The notes below the pieces were generated by a model, which worked only from the letters and a program-made list of their open reading frames with translations, was not told the origin of the DNA and made no database searches. 38,346 bases of DNA from JBBDRX01 sp040905245. Lineage in GTDB: Bacteria > Bacteroidota > Rhodothermia > Balneolales > Balneolaceae. Positions within the stretch are counted from its first letter, which is position 1, and each line of letters starts with the position of its first letter. Made by a program: the position numbers and the translations under genes. This document shows positions 17,156-25,057 of the stretch, in pieces. The stretch is taken from positions 1-38,346 of the forward strand of contig JBBDRX010000056.1 in assembly GCA_040905245.1 (NCBI GenBank), given 5' to 3'.

Positions 17156-18184
17156 ATGCCGTTTGAAGATCATACCCCTATTCCACGCAAAGAGAGGATT
17201 TCGGTCTCCTATCTGATCGACAAACTACGGGACCGGGTTCGCCTGAATGTAAACCCGGCTACTGAGGGGGTAGACTGTGATAAAAAGTTTATTACCGAAG
17301 CCGAGCTTCATCGTCCGGGATTGGCACTTGCAGGTTATATCGAGCTTTTTACCTGGGAACGGATACAGATCATCGGCAACACCGAGAGCCACTACCTGTC
17401 TCATCTGACAAGCGAGCAACAGCGGGATGCACTGGATAACATACTGCAGTTTGACATCCCGGTTCTCTTCGTTACTTCTGGCAACCATCTGCCGGACTCA
17501 CTCGTACAGATGGCGAAAGAGGCCGGGGTTCCGATATTTGAAACAAAAACGGAGACAACACGTTTCATGTATCTGTTAAGAGATTTTCTGGAAGACCAGT
17601 TCTCTCTGCAGACGATTGTTCACGGAACCATGGTAGATGTTTATGGAATCGGCATCCTGATCGCCGGGAAATCCGGAATCGGAAAGAGTGAAGTAGCGCT
17701 GGATCTGGTCGAACGGGGCCATCGCCTGGTTGCTGATGATGTCGTAATGCTTTCCAAAAAGAACAATCTGTTGATGTCTTCAGCGACCGAAATCAATAAA
17801 CACTTTATGGAGATTCGGGGGCTGGGAATCGTGGATGTAATGTCGATGTTCGGAATCCGCTCGATCCGTTATCAGAAGCGTCTGGAGGTTGTACTGAACC
17901 TCTCCCTCTGGGAAGAGAATCAAAAAGTGGAACGAACCGGTCTGAACCACGACTCTGTCTTCATACTTGATACGGAAATCCCCCTGATCCACCTGCCCAT
18001 CACCCCCGGTAAAAACATCACGGTCATTGCCGAGGTCATTGCTATGAATTACCTTCTGGAGCACTACGGGTACAATGCAGCTGAAGCGTTTCAAAAGAAA
18101 GTTCAGGAGCATATCTCCAAAAAGAGTAGTGAACCAGGGATGCCAAAGCGGGCGATTGAGTATTTTGAGGGGGATGTCGAGTAA
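17156..18184 (+). CDS. hprK: HPr kinase/phosphorylase
   Basis: HprK phosphorylates and dephosphorylates HPr on a Ser, linking carbon metabolism to regulation. The 342-residue protein has the N-terminal domain (about 15-140) and a C-terminal kinase domain with the P-loop IAGKSGIGKSEVALDL (about 168-183), the family motif HRLVADDVV (about 190-198) and MEIRGLGIVDV (about 220-230). The HPr gene is not in the window. Adjacency to hpf resembles the hpf-ptsN-hprK order known from Proteobacteria. In many Bacteroidota-related lineages HprK occurs without a full sugar-transport PTS, so a purely regulatory role is plausible; that is inference. Confidence 0.96.
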   Translation: MPFEDHTPIPRKERISVSYLIDKLRDRVRLNVNPATEGVDCDKKFITEAELHRPGLALAGYIELFTWERIQIIGNTESHYLSHLTSEQQRDALDNILQFDIPVLFVTSGNHLPDSLVQMAKEAGVPIFETKTETTRFMYLLRDFLEDQFSLQTIVHGTMVDVYGIGILIAGKSGIGKSEVALDLVERGHRLVADDVVMLSKKNNLLMSSATEINKHFMEIRGLGIVDVMSMFGIRSIRYQKRLEVVLNLSLWEENQKVERTGLNHDSVFILDTEIPLIHLPITPGKNITVIAEVIAMNYLLEHYGYNAAEAFQKKVQEHISKKSSEPGMPKRAIEYFEGDVE

Positions 18185-18199
18185 ACCGGTTGGTTTTTT
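18183..18199 (+). terminator. Weak hairpin with T tract at the hprK stop codon
   Basis: AAACC (18183-18187, starting within the TAA stop) pairs with GGTTT (18192-18196) around a GGTT loop, and the T tract continues to 18199. The stem is only 5 bp, so this is at best a weak terminator between hprK and the peptidase gene 70 bp downstream. Confidence 0.3.
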
Positions 18200-18253
18200 A
18201 TCTTTGAAAAAGATCCTTACTTTCAACGGGTTATTGAAAACAGACCTCAATTC

Positions 18254-19225
18254 ATGGCGCAAAGAACCCACTTCTATTACGATAGTGAGTCGTGTGAATT
18301 TATCCCGGTAGAGCACAACCGGTACGACTTTGTTATCTATACTACAGCACTCTGGATCCTGAACGGTCTGATTCTTGGCTCTGCAGGACTCTCCATACTG
18401 TCACATTATGTCGGCACTCCAGCCGAACTGGCTCTGAAATCGGAAAACCAGGTACTTCACGAACAGTTTCAGCAGACCCGGTACTCTCTTGAGAAGCTGG
18501 AATCTGAAATCACAGCCATCTCCGAAAAAGACAATGAAATGTACCGGTCTGTCCTGGGACTTGATTCAGCTCCTAAACTGGACGAATTCGGGATCGGTGG
18601 ATCCGACCCCTACTCAGAGTTCGACATCTACAGTGAGGAGACATCGGAATTACTTCGCTGGACAGCGGGAAAGCTCGATAACCTGGAGCGCCAGGTCAAT
18701 ATACAACGCGTCTCATTTGACGAAATACAAACCTACTATAATAACAACCGTGAGCACCTTCGTCATCTTCCGGCCATCAAGCCGATCAACAGTGCCATAT
18801 TAAGCGGGTTTGGTATGCGGCTACATCCGGTTTTGCGTTACAACCGAATGCATGAAGGTGTGGATTTCCGGGCCGACATTAGCACCCCCGTCTATGCTAC
18901 AGGGGACGGGACAGTAAAAATGAGCGGGCGACGCGGATCCTACGGACAGTTGATTGTTCTGGATCACGGGAATGGATACGAGACTCGATATGCCCACCTC
19001 TCCAGGTTTGAGGACGGTATCCGTCCCGGGACAGACGTCAGTAGAGGCGACTTGATTGGCTATACAGGAAATACCGGAATGACCCGCGGCCCCCATCTCC
19101 ACTATGAGGTACGGATAGACGGTAAAGCGATGGATCCGCTGAATTTCCTGATTTCCGATACTACTCCCGAAGAGTATCAGATGTATCAGGATATCGCGAA
19201 AAGCAATCCGATGTCGATGGATTGA
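18254..19225 (+). CDS. Membrane-anchored M23 peptidase (LytM domain, intact HxH)
   Basis: The 323-residue protein has one membrane helix (about 27-50), then a coiled-coil segment (about 60-98, LKSENQVLHEQFQQTRYSLE), then an M23 domain. Both metal motifs are canonical: HEGVDF (His200, Asp204) and GPHLHYEV (His281, His283). This order of helix, coiled coil and LytM is typical of cell-envelope peptidases such as MepM or of divisome-linked LytM factors. Intact residues argue for an active endopeptidase. Unlike the other M23 protein in the window it has no lipobox. It follows hprK by 69 bp on the same strand and converges on the response regulator gene. Confidence 0.92.
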   Translation: MAQRTHFYYDSESCEFIPVEHNRYDFVIYTTALWILNGLILGSAGLSILSHYVGTPAELALKSENQVLHEQFQQTRYSLEKLESEITAISEKDNEMYRSVLGLDSAPKLDEFGIGGSDPYSEFDIYSEETSELLRWTAGKLDNLERQVNIQRVSFDEIQTYYNNNREHLRHLPAIKPINSAILSGFGMRLHPVLRYNRMHEGVDFRADISTPVYATGDGTVKMSGRRGSYGQLIVLDHGNGYETRYAHLSRFEDGIRPGTDVSRGDLIGYTGNTGMTRGPHLHYEVRIDGKAMDPLNFLISDTTPEEYQMYQDIAKSNPMSMD

Positions 19226-19321
19226 CCGTGTCGATACACTTGATGTGTCAGGTTTTTACTGAAGGAAAATGTATCCTGTTCTCCTGAACAGACGAACCTG
19301 GATCCTGGATCAGAAACATTT

Positions 19322-20056
19322 CTACTCTTGACCTTCAGGGCAGTTGAAGATAAAGCCCTTCTTTCGGACGGTTTCGATGAACTCTCCGTCCACCTTCTCC
19401 CGAATCTTCTTTCGCAGATAGCTGATGTAAACGTTGATGTAGTTGGTCTGCGTATCGAAATGAATATCCCAGACATTTTTGGCAAGCTCTTCCTGTGAGA
19501 TCACCCGATTTCGGTTCTTCATAAAGTAGACCAACAGGTTAAACTCGTTGTTCGTCAGATTCACCTCACTGCTGTTTACAAAGACGTGTCTTGAAACCAG
19601 ATCTACTTTTATCAAGTCTTCACAAGTCAGTTCGCTATCTACTCCTTTTGGACTACTCCGACGGGTAATAGCCTCAATTCGGGCAAGGAGTTCTTCACTG
19701 TTAAATGGTTTGGTCAGATAGTCGTCCGCACCGACTTTCAAACACTTGATTTTTACATCGGTCTCGTGTTCGGCAGAGAGAAACAGTACCGGAGTGGTAA
19801 CACCGTCGTTGCGAATATTATAGCAGATATCGTACCCGTTGCCATCCGGGAGTCTAAGATCCAGAACGATGATTTCGTATGAGTCGTCATTGGCCAACTT
19901 TTCCCCCTCTTCAGCGGTGTCGACGGCAGAGACATCATATCCGTTTTTTGTCAATATTGCTTTTACGAGCGTCTGAACCGTCGGGTCATCTTCGACAACC
20001 AGCACGCGCTTTACGTCATTCGTTCCTGCTTCGCTCATAACATTTTGTTGATACAT
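19322..20056 (-). CDS. OmpR/PhoB-family response regulator (orphan)
   Basis: The receiver domain (about 16-130) has the acidic pair EDD (22-24), phospho-acceptor Asp66 in IIVLDLRLPDG, Ser94 in LFLSAEHE and Lys116 in DDYLTKPF. The C-terminal winged helix (about 145-240) shows LTNNEFNLLVYFMKNRNRVI and YISYLRKKI, typical of OmpR-type DNA binding. No histidine kinase gene is adjacent on either side, so its partner is elsewhere. The start is taken at 20056; the seventh codon is also ATG (20038). A tandem repeat about 150 bp upstream has the spacing expected for binding by this family (listed separately). Confidence 0.93.
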   Translation of the reverse strand: MYQQNVMSEAGTNDVKRVLVVEDDPTVQTLVKAILTKNGYDVSAVDTAEEGEKLANDDSYEIIVLDLRLPDGNGYDICYNIRNDGVTTPVLFLSAEHETDVKIKCLKVGADDYLTKPFNSEELLARIEAITRRSSPKGVDSELTCEDLIKVDLVSRHVFVNSSEVNLTNNEFNLLVYFMKNRNRVISQEELAKNVWDIHFDTQTNYINVYISYLRKKIREKVDGEFIETVRKKGFIFNCPEGQE

Positions 20057-20202
20057 CCAATTCCAGACAACAAGTTGTCCTCTTTACGAAAGCTCTTTGT
20101 CCATCAAATTGTTCAAGAGTACAGGTCAGACGGATTGAATACCATACGATTCCCGACGGCTGCGCATATTTAATATACCACAGGCGCGATCAAATTCAAC
20201 CA

Positions 20203-20230
20203 GTAGTGAACCGTAGTGAAGGTAGCCGAA
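20203..20230. repeat. Tandem GTAGTGAA direct repeats (candidate response-regulator site)
   Basis: GTAGTGAA occurs at 20203-20210 and 20213-20220, ten bases apart. A third degenerate copy, GTAGCCGAA, begins at 20222. Direct half-sites with about one helical turn spacing are typical of OmpR/PhoB-family binding. The site lies about 150 bp before the response regulator start, so autoregulation is an obvious hypothesis. Confidence 0.35.
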
Positions 20231-20267
20231 ACACCCTGTTTTTGCAATTTCCGGTGTTCCTTTTTTT
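20228..20267 (+). terminator. Hairpin with seven-T tract upstream of bioB
   Basis: AACACC (20230-20235) pairs with GGTGTT (20253-20258) around a 17-base loop; CC and then seven Ts (20261-20267) follow. It reads on the plus strand, but no gene precedes it on that strand. It could end a short non-coding transcript or act as a leader terminator before bioB. Confidence 0.4.
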
Positions 20268-20274
20268 GTCCGGC

Positions 20275-20306
20275 TTCTCTGAAACCCGAGAATCTGTCTT
20301 TTTTTT
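20275..20306 (+). terminator. Second hairpin with eight-T tract upstream of bioB
   Basis: TTCTC (20275-20279) pairs with GAGAA (20288-20292) across an 8-base loop, and eight Ts lie at 20299-20306. The stem is short and the T tract is six bases away, so on its own it is weak. Its position just after another hairpin with a T tract is what makes it notable. Confidence 0.25.
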
Positions 20307-20365
20307 CAGGACGTATAACCGTTATGAAGCTATCATTTCCCGGCCGAATTAACCAAAAGGTTCAG

Positions 20366-20413
20366 TTGCAAAAAGCACAGAATACTTCGATTATTGGATC
20401 GGTGATCCAATAA
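20366..20413 (+). promoter_or_regulatory. Candidate bioB promoter with overlapping operator-like inverted repeat
   Basis: TTGCAA (20366-20371) and GATTAT (20389-20394) are 17 bases apart and could be -35 and -10 elements. The second overlaps a perfect inverted repeat: TTATTGGATC (20391-20400), spacer GGT, GATCCAATAA (20404-20413). The repeat ends 53 bp before the bioB ATG and no T tract follows. An operator placed over a -10 element is the classic layout for repression. A biotin-responsive repressor would fit, but the sequence is not the well-known BirA box and the regulator is unknown. Confidence 0.5.
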
Positions 20414-20466
20414 CTTCATCATGGATTTAATCATACATCAATATCAGTAACAATCAAAAAAGAATT

Positions 20467-21453
20467 ATGACGATGACTCGAACAGACTGGACGCTCCGGG
20501 AAATTGAAGAGATCTATCATATGCCCCTACTGGAGCTTATCTATCGCGCAGCGACCGTACACAGACAGCACCACGATACGGGTGAAGTTCAGGTCTGCAC
20601 ACTGCTGTCAATCAAAACCGGTGGATGCCCCGAGGACTGTGCTTACTGTCCCCAGTCTGCCAGATACCAGACCGAGGTGGATGCCGAACCCATGCTTGAT
20701 TCAGAAGTAATACTGGCCGCGGCAAAAAAAGCAAAAAAGGCCGGCAGTACTCGCTTTTGTATGGGCGCTGCCTGGAGAAATGCCCGAAACAACAAGGATT
20801 TTGACCGGGTAACAGAGATGGTTCGTGAAGTCACCAATATGGACATGGAGGTCTGCTGTACACTCGGTATGCTTACGGATGAGCAGGCTGCCAAACTGAA
20901 GGAAGCCGGACTATATGCCTACAACCACAACCTGGACAGTAGTGAAGATTTCTACAATCGCATCATCTCTACGAGAACCTATCAGGATCGCCTAAATACG
21001 CTTCAGACTGTCCGTAATCAGGATATCTCCGTCTGTTGCGGTGGTATTATCGGAATGGGAGAAACCGAACGGGACCGGATTGAGTTAATCCACAATCTTG
21101 CCACCATGCCCGAGCATCCTGAATCTGTACCGATTAATGCTCTGATCCCTGTAGAAGGGACTCCCATGGAGGATCGGCCCCAGGTTCCCTGGCACAAAAT
21201 GGCACGGATGATCGCTACAGCCAGAATCACCATGCCGACGTCCATGGTCCGCCTCTCTGCCGGCCGGGTCAATATGAGCATACAGGAACAAGCCCACTGC
21301 TTTATGGCCGGAGCCAACTCCATCTTCACCGGGGAGAAGTTGCTAACAACCTGCAACAACGACCTTGGCGAAGACATGCAGATGTTCGAACTGCTCGGGC
21401 TAACCCCGAGAGAGGCTTTCAAGAATGCGAAAGAGGAACATCTCCCGGCCTGA
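20467..21453 (+). CDS. bioB: Biotin synthase
   Basis: BioB is the radical SAM enzyme that inserts sulfur into dethiobiotin, the last step of biotin synthesis. The 328-residue protein has the [4Fe-4S] motif CPEDCAYC (Cys54, Cys58, Cys61) preceded by LLSIKTGG. Further expected [2Fe-2S] ligands are Cys in RFCMGAAW, EVCCTLGM and VCCGGIIGMGE, with Arg in SMVRLSAGRVNM. The C-terminal GANSIFTGEKLLTT is also characteristic. The other biotin genes lie on the opposite strand downstream, and the two units converge with only 11 bp between the bioB stop and the lactonase stop. It therefore has its own promoter region, separate from bioF-bioA. ATGs at 20467 and 20473 are both possible starts. Confidence 0.98.
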   Translation: MTMTRTDWTLREIEEIYHMPLLELIYRAATVHRQHHDTGEVQVCTLLSIKTGGCPEDCAYCPQSARYQTEVDAEPMLDSEVILAAAKKAKKAGSTRFCMGAAWRNARNNKDFDRVTEMVREVTNMDMEVCCTLGMLTDEQAAKLKEAGLYAYNHNLDSSEDFYNRIISTRTYQDRLNTLQTVRNQDISVCCGGIIGMGETERDRIELIHNLATMPEHPESVPINALIPVEGTPMEDRPQVPWHKMARMIATARITMPTSMVRLSAGRVNMSIQEQAHCFMAGANSIFTGEKLLTTCNNDLGEDMQMFELLGLTPREAFKNAKEEHLPA

Positions 21454-21464
21454 GGTCACACTGC

Positions 21465-22607
21465 TCATCGCAGAATATGCTGTGTGACGCAAACAGCCAG
21501 TGGAATTTCGACTTCGACTCCCGTATAGTTGAGTAGGCCGGTCTCCTGATCCATTTTAAAAAGAACCAGATTATTATCGTCCCGGTTGGTCATAAAGAGA
21601 AACTCACCGTATTGGTCAATCGCAAAGTTTCGGGGATGACCTCCACGAGTCGGTTCATGCCCAATCAACTCCAGAAAGCCGGTATCAGGATCAATAGAGT
21701 AGATCGCCAGTGAGTCATGGCCCCTGTTGGTTGCATAAAGAAACCGGCCATTTGGAGATATGTGAATGTCGGCCGCCCAGCTGTCTTCGCTGAATGACTC
21801 GGGAAGCATACCGATGCGTTGAATGTTATCAAGTGCCCCGGTCTCTGGATCGACGCGAAAGGCTGTCACGGTCGAACTCAACTCGTCCACGGAGTATGCA
21901 TACGCCTGGGACGGATGAAATGTAAAATGCCGTGGGCCGGATCCAGGCTCCACTTCGGCCCAGGGAGTATCGGCAGGCGAGAGTTCACCCGTCTCTCCGT
22001 CGACGGCATAAATCATGATTTTGTCGGTTCCAAGATCGGAGACGTAAAGAAAACGACCGTCAACAGACGGATTGGCGGCATGCACATAGGGTGCTCGTTG
22101 CCGGCGTTCATTTACACTGCTTCCCTCGTGATGAACCACATCCACTGCCTCACCGATCCGGCCATCCTCGGCAAGCGGATAGGAAGCAAGATTTCCGGCG
22201 CTGTAGTTGGAAACATAGAGAAAGCGTCCGTGTGGATCCACACTCACATGTGCCGGGCCGGCCCCCATGGAAGACTGACGATTCAACGGTGACAATGCGC
22301 CTGTTTCCGGGTCGATACGATAAGCAATCACTGAACCCTGTTCATCATCTTCTGACAATCCCTCCCGTGTAATGGAGTAGAGAACATCACCATCCGGATG
22401 GATGGCCTGAAAACCCTGATTTGGTGGATCTGACTGTCGTTCAACCTCCGAAAAGGATCCGGACTCCCGATCAAACTCCAGAACAAACAGCCCGTCATCG
22501 GAAAAAGTACCCAGATAGAAGATCTCTTTCTCCGGTTCGGATGCACTGCATCCGGCAAAAATGATGAGAGTCAACAATGTCAATATACCTTTCATATGCT
22601 GTTTCAT
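21465..22607 (-). CDS. Lactonase-family seven-bladed beta-propeller lipoprotein
   Basis: The protein resembles the YbhE-type 6-phosphogluconolactonase family (Pfam lactonase). The repeats include GPAHVSVDPHGRFLYVSNYSAGN, VDGRFLYVSDLGTDKI, GSGPRHFTFHPSQAYAYSVDE and GHPRNFAIDQYGEFLFMTNRD. The start chosen is ATG 22607, which gives a short lipoprotein signal with the lipobox LIIFAGC (Cys20). A longer form from ATG 22652 would add 15 polar residues before the signal and is less likely. An exported lipid anchor makes a cytosolic pentose-phosphate role doubtful, so the substrate is unknown. It begins about 55 bp after the hydrolase stop and is the last gene of the long minus-strand run. Confidence 0.85.
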   Translation of the reverse strand: MKQHMKGILTLLTLIIFAGCSASEPEKEIFYLGTFSDDGLFVLEFDRESGSFSEVERQSDPPNQGFQAIHPDGDVLYSITREGLSEDDEQGSVIAYRIDPETGALSPLNRQSSMGAGPAHVSVDPHGRFLYVSNYSAGNLASYPLAEDGRIGEAVDVVHHEGSSVNERRQRAPYVHAANPSVDGRFLYVSDLGTDKIMIYAVDGETGELSPADTPWAEVEPGSGPRHFTFHPSQAYAYSVDELSSTVTAFRVDPETGALDNIQRIGMLPESFSEDSWAADIHISPNGRFLYATNRGHDSLAIYSIDPDTGFLELIGHEPTRGGHPRNFAIDQYGEFLFMTNRDDNNLVLFKMDQETGLLNYTGVEVEIPLAVCVTQHILR

Positions 22608-22661
22608 TGATTTGTTCGCGATTGGGTTGCCATGGTTCAGTTGGGCTTGCAAAAAGCGATG

Positions 22662-23708
22662 TTACCTATCGGAAATGAAGAGAAGAAATTCGTCCATAAA
22701 ACGGTCAAATGATTCAAAATGAGGAATATGGCCAATCTGTTCCAGCTCCACAAGACTGGCATCGGGAATCCATTCAGCTGCTCTTTTTCCAAGGTCGGGA
22801 TAATATCCCATGCCGGCGGCTGTCTCCGGTTCTGCCCGGTTCCTTCCGATAGCTGTCCGGTCTTCCTGTCCAATGATTAGGAGAACAGGTACGCTAATGT
22901 CGGAAAATTCATGAATCACCGGCTGTTCATATACCATCTGGGAAGTGATCGCCGATACCATTGCAAGCCGGGGATAGTCGCCACTCAGGGTCCAGCGGTA
23001 GTGAACCTGGACATATGTTTCGTACGGCTCTTTCCACTCTACATAGTAGTTCTGGTGATACTGTCGGATCCGATCTTCTGTCTGTGACAATACCCCTTCA
23101 TACATCTGTTCTGCAGGAACCCAGGGAGTCAACCGACGGTAATCTTCCAGGCCGATAGGGTTCTCCAGAATCAAATGGCTGACCCTCTCCGGATACATCA
23201 ATGCAAAACGGGAAGCAACCATACCACCCATGGAATGACCGGCAATAACAGCCTGTTCTATACCAAGATGATCCATCAGCGTGCGGGTGTGCTCTCCCAT
23301 CTGGTGAAAACTGTATCGAATAATCGGTTTGGAGGACTTTCCAAATCCGATCTGATCAGGAACCACAACCCGGTATCCCTCTGAGGCAAGGGCCCCAATC
23401 ACTTTCTCCCAATAGGCACCGAAGAAATTTTTCCCGTGCATCAGTATCACCGTTTCCCCGTTAGCAGATCCTTCCGGTGATATATCCATATAGGCCATCC
23501 GAATATCTTTCTCCTCCGCCTTCAACGGCAGGAAATCGTACGGATAAGGATACTCAAAATTCTCCATGGCAATGCCAAGCGGCTCGGGGTCCTGCCCTCT
23601 TACTTCCCCGACCGGAAGGAGTACGGGAAACACCAATAGTATAAATGAAAAGTAAACGGTCAGCTTCATGACATAATTCATAATGATCCCGGGTCTGTTT
23701 TGTCGCAC
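22662..23708 (-). CDS. Secreted alpha/beta-hydrolase
   Basis: The 348-residue protein carries an N-terminal signal sequence (about 10-38, LTVYFSFILLVFPVLLPVG) followed by an alpha/beta-hydrolase fold. The oxyanion motif is LMHGKNFFG, the nucleophile elbow AGHSMGGMVAS, the acid residue in IGQEDRTA and the base in QIGHIPHFE, so the Ser-Asp-His triad appears complete. ATGs at codons 10 and 14 are alternative starts giving a tighter signal peptide. It follows bioA by 59 bp. Because it is exported, it is unlikely to be the pimeloyl-ACP esterase, which must act on cytosolic ACP. A separate, cytosolic hydrolase is present inside the bio cluster. Confidence 0.85.
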   Translation of the reverse strand: MRQNRPGIIMNYVMKLTVYFSFILLVFPVLLPVGEVRGQDPEPLGIAMENFEYPYPYDFLPLKAEEKDIRMAYMDISPEGSANGETVILMHGKNFFGAYWEKVIGALASEGYRVVVPDQIGFGKSSKPIIRYSFHQMGEHTRTLMDHLGIEQAVIAGHSMGGMVASRFALMYPERVSHLILENPIGLEDYRRLTPWVPAEQMYEGVLSQTEDRIRQYHQNYYVEWKEPYETYVQVHYRWTLSGDYPRLAMVSAITSQMVYEQPVIHEFSDISVPVLLIIGQEDRTAIGRNRAEPETAAGMGYYPDLGKRAAEWIPDASLVELEQIGHIPHFESFDRFMDEFLLFISDR

Positions 23709-23752
23709 TCAAATAAAATAGATAGATAGAAATGATGTTTAAAATAAACGGG

Positions 23753-23768
23753 AAAACCCTGAAAGGGT
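23753..23768 (-). terminator. Short hairpin directly after bioA
   Basis: On the minus strand, ACCCT (23768-23764, starting in the bioA stop) pairs with AGGGT (23760-23756) around a TTC loop, and three more Ts follow. The 5-bp stem and short T tract make it a weak terminator at most. It could reduce read-through into the hydrolase and lactonase genes. Confidence 0.3.
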
Positions 23769-25057
23769 CAATCTACCACAATTTCCTGTAGAAGAGCTTT
23801 CATTTTTGTATAGACCATCCGCAGCTCCTCCTCGCGAATTACATACGGCGGCATCAGGTAGACCGTATTGCCCAGAGGGCGAAGAAGCAGGTCGTACGAA
23901 ACACACTTCTCCTTGATCCTGTCCGCCACACTGTTCAGATACCCGTCCTCCTGCCCCTCCTGACGTATCGAAAAGGCAGATATGGTTCCCTTGACCCTTC
24001 CTTTCTCGATATACGGCAACTGAAGCAACGACTCCATCTCTTCTCTGTGAATCTGTTCCATCCCCCGAAACATCACTTCATTCTCTTCCATCAGATCCAG
24101 GGAGGCAAGCCCGGCAGCACACCCGAGCGGGTTTGCTGTATAACTATGGCCGTGCCAGAGCGTTCCGAGCGGATCACGGGTATAAAATTCCTCATAGATA
24201 TCTTCACTGCAAACAGTTACTGCCAGTGGAAGAAAACCACCGGTAATTCCTTTTGAAAGAGCAATGATGTCCGGTTCCACCCGACTCCGTACCGAGGCAA
24301 ACCAGTCTCCGGTTCGGCCAAATCCAGTCATCACTTCATCAAAAATGAGCAGATGGCCATTTCGTCGGCAGCTTCGTTCCAGTTTCTGCAGAAACGACTC
24401 CCTGCAAACTCTCATTCCTCCAGCTCCCTGCACAAGCGGTTCGATAACGACGCCCGCATACCGGTCGGGGTTCTCCTCCAGTTTCTTCTCCAGTAACCGA
24501 ATCACCTCTTGCTCACGCTCCTCTGCCGAATCATCACCAATCCAAGTCTCCGGATATGGAATGTACTCTACTTCGAACATCAGATCGTCGAACACCTGGG
24601 TGAATACCGATCGCGACCCGATAGACATGGCCCCTACCGTGTCTCCGTGATAGGCTCCCTCGAATGCGATAAAACGTTTACGGGGTTCCCCCCTGTTCTT
24701 CCAGTACTGCCATGCGACCTTCAATGCAACCTCTACAGCCGTGGATCCGTTATCGCTGAAAAAAACCCGCTCCAGTCTGGGCGGAAGGTGCCCGGTCAGA
24801 CGTTCAGCGAGCTTCTCGGCCGGTTCATGAGAGAAGTTGGCAAAAATAACATGCTCCAGCTTTTCGGCCTGTGCCCGGATGGCTTCCACAATGCGAGGGT
24901 GAGAATGGCCGTGCAAATTAACCCACCAGCTGGAGATGCAGTCAACGATTCGGTGCCCATCTTCAAGGGTGAGCCAGATGCCGTCCCCCTCTCGGACCCG
25001 TACCGGGGACTGTGCACCTTTCAGGATGGTAAATGGCTGCCAGATATTAGAATGCAT
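23768..25057 (-). CDS. bioA: Adenosylmethionine-8-amino-7-oxononanoate aminotransferase
   Basis: BioA converts KAPA to 7,8-diaminopelargonic acid with S-adenosylmethionine as amino donor. The 429-residue fold-type I PLP protein shows SSWWVNLHGHSHP (Trp44-Trp45 region, substrate pocket), SDNGSTAVEVALK (about 101-113), YHGDT (Tyr136), the PLP-contacting Asp240 in IFDEVMTGFGRTG and the Schiff-base Lys269 in IALSKGITGG. The HGHSYTANPLGC segment is also typical. Its ATG lies inside the end of bioD (11-base overlap), so translation is probably coupled. The length is normal and no key residue is missing. Confidence 0.97.
   Translation of the reverse strand: MHSNIWQPFTILKGAQSPVRVREGDGIWLTLEDGHRIVDCISSWWVNLHGHSHPRIVEAIRAQAEKLEHVIFANFSHEPAEKLAERLTGHLPPRLERVFFSDNGSTAVEVALKVAWQYWKNRGEPRKRFIAFEGAYHGDTVGAMSIGSRSVFTQVFDDLMFEVEYIPYPETWIGDDSAEEREQEVIRLLEKKLEENPDRYAGVVIEPLVQGAGGMRVCRESFLQKLERSCRRNGHLLIFDEVMTGFGRTGDWFASVRSRVEPDIIALSKGITGGFLPLAVTVCSEDIYEEFYTRDPLGTLWHGHSYTANPLGCAAGLASLDLMEENEVMFRGMEQIHREEMESLLQLPYIEKGRVKGTISAFSIRQEGQEDGYLNSVADRIKEKCVSYDLLLRPLGNTVYLMPPYVIREEELRMVYTKMKALLQEIVVD

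Larger units (their letters stand above)
20057..20466. other. 410-bp regulatory region between the response regulator gene and bioB
   Basis: This is the longest gene-free stretch in the window. It holds tandem GTAGTGAA repeats (20203-20230), two hairpin/T-tract structures on the plus strand (20228-20306), and a perfect inverted repeat before bioB (20391-20413); each is listed separately. A TTTAATATACC stretch near 20169-20179 could contain a -10 element. The only frame of note starts at a GTG at 20216 and has no family resemblance, so it is not called. Confidence 0.5.

Noticed and set aside
20216..20413. A 65-codon GTG-start frame before bioB
   Set aside because: It runs through the hairpins and the operator-like repeat, has an unnatural composition and no known relatives.
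23719..23732. A short GATA repeat (about three copies)
   Set aside because: It is too short to be meaningful and fits simple AT-rich spacer sequence.
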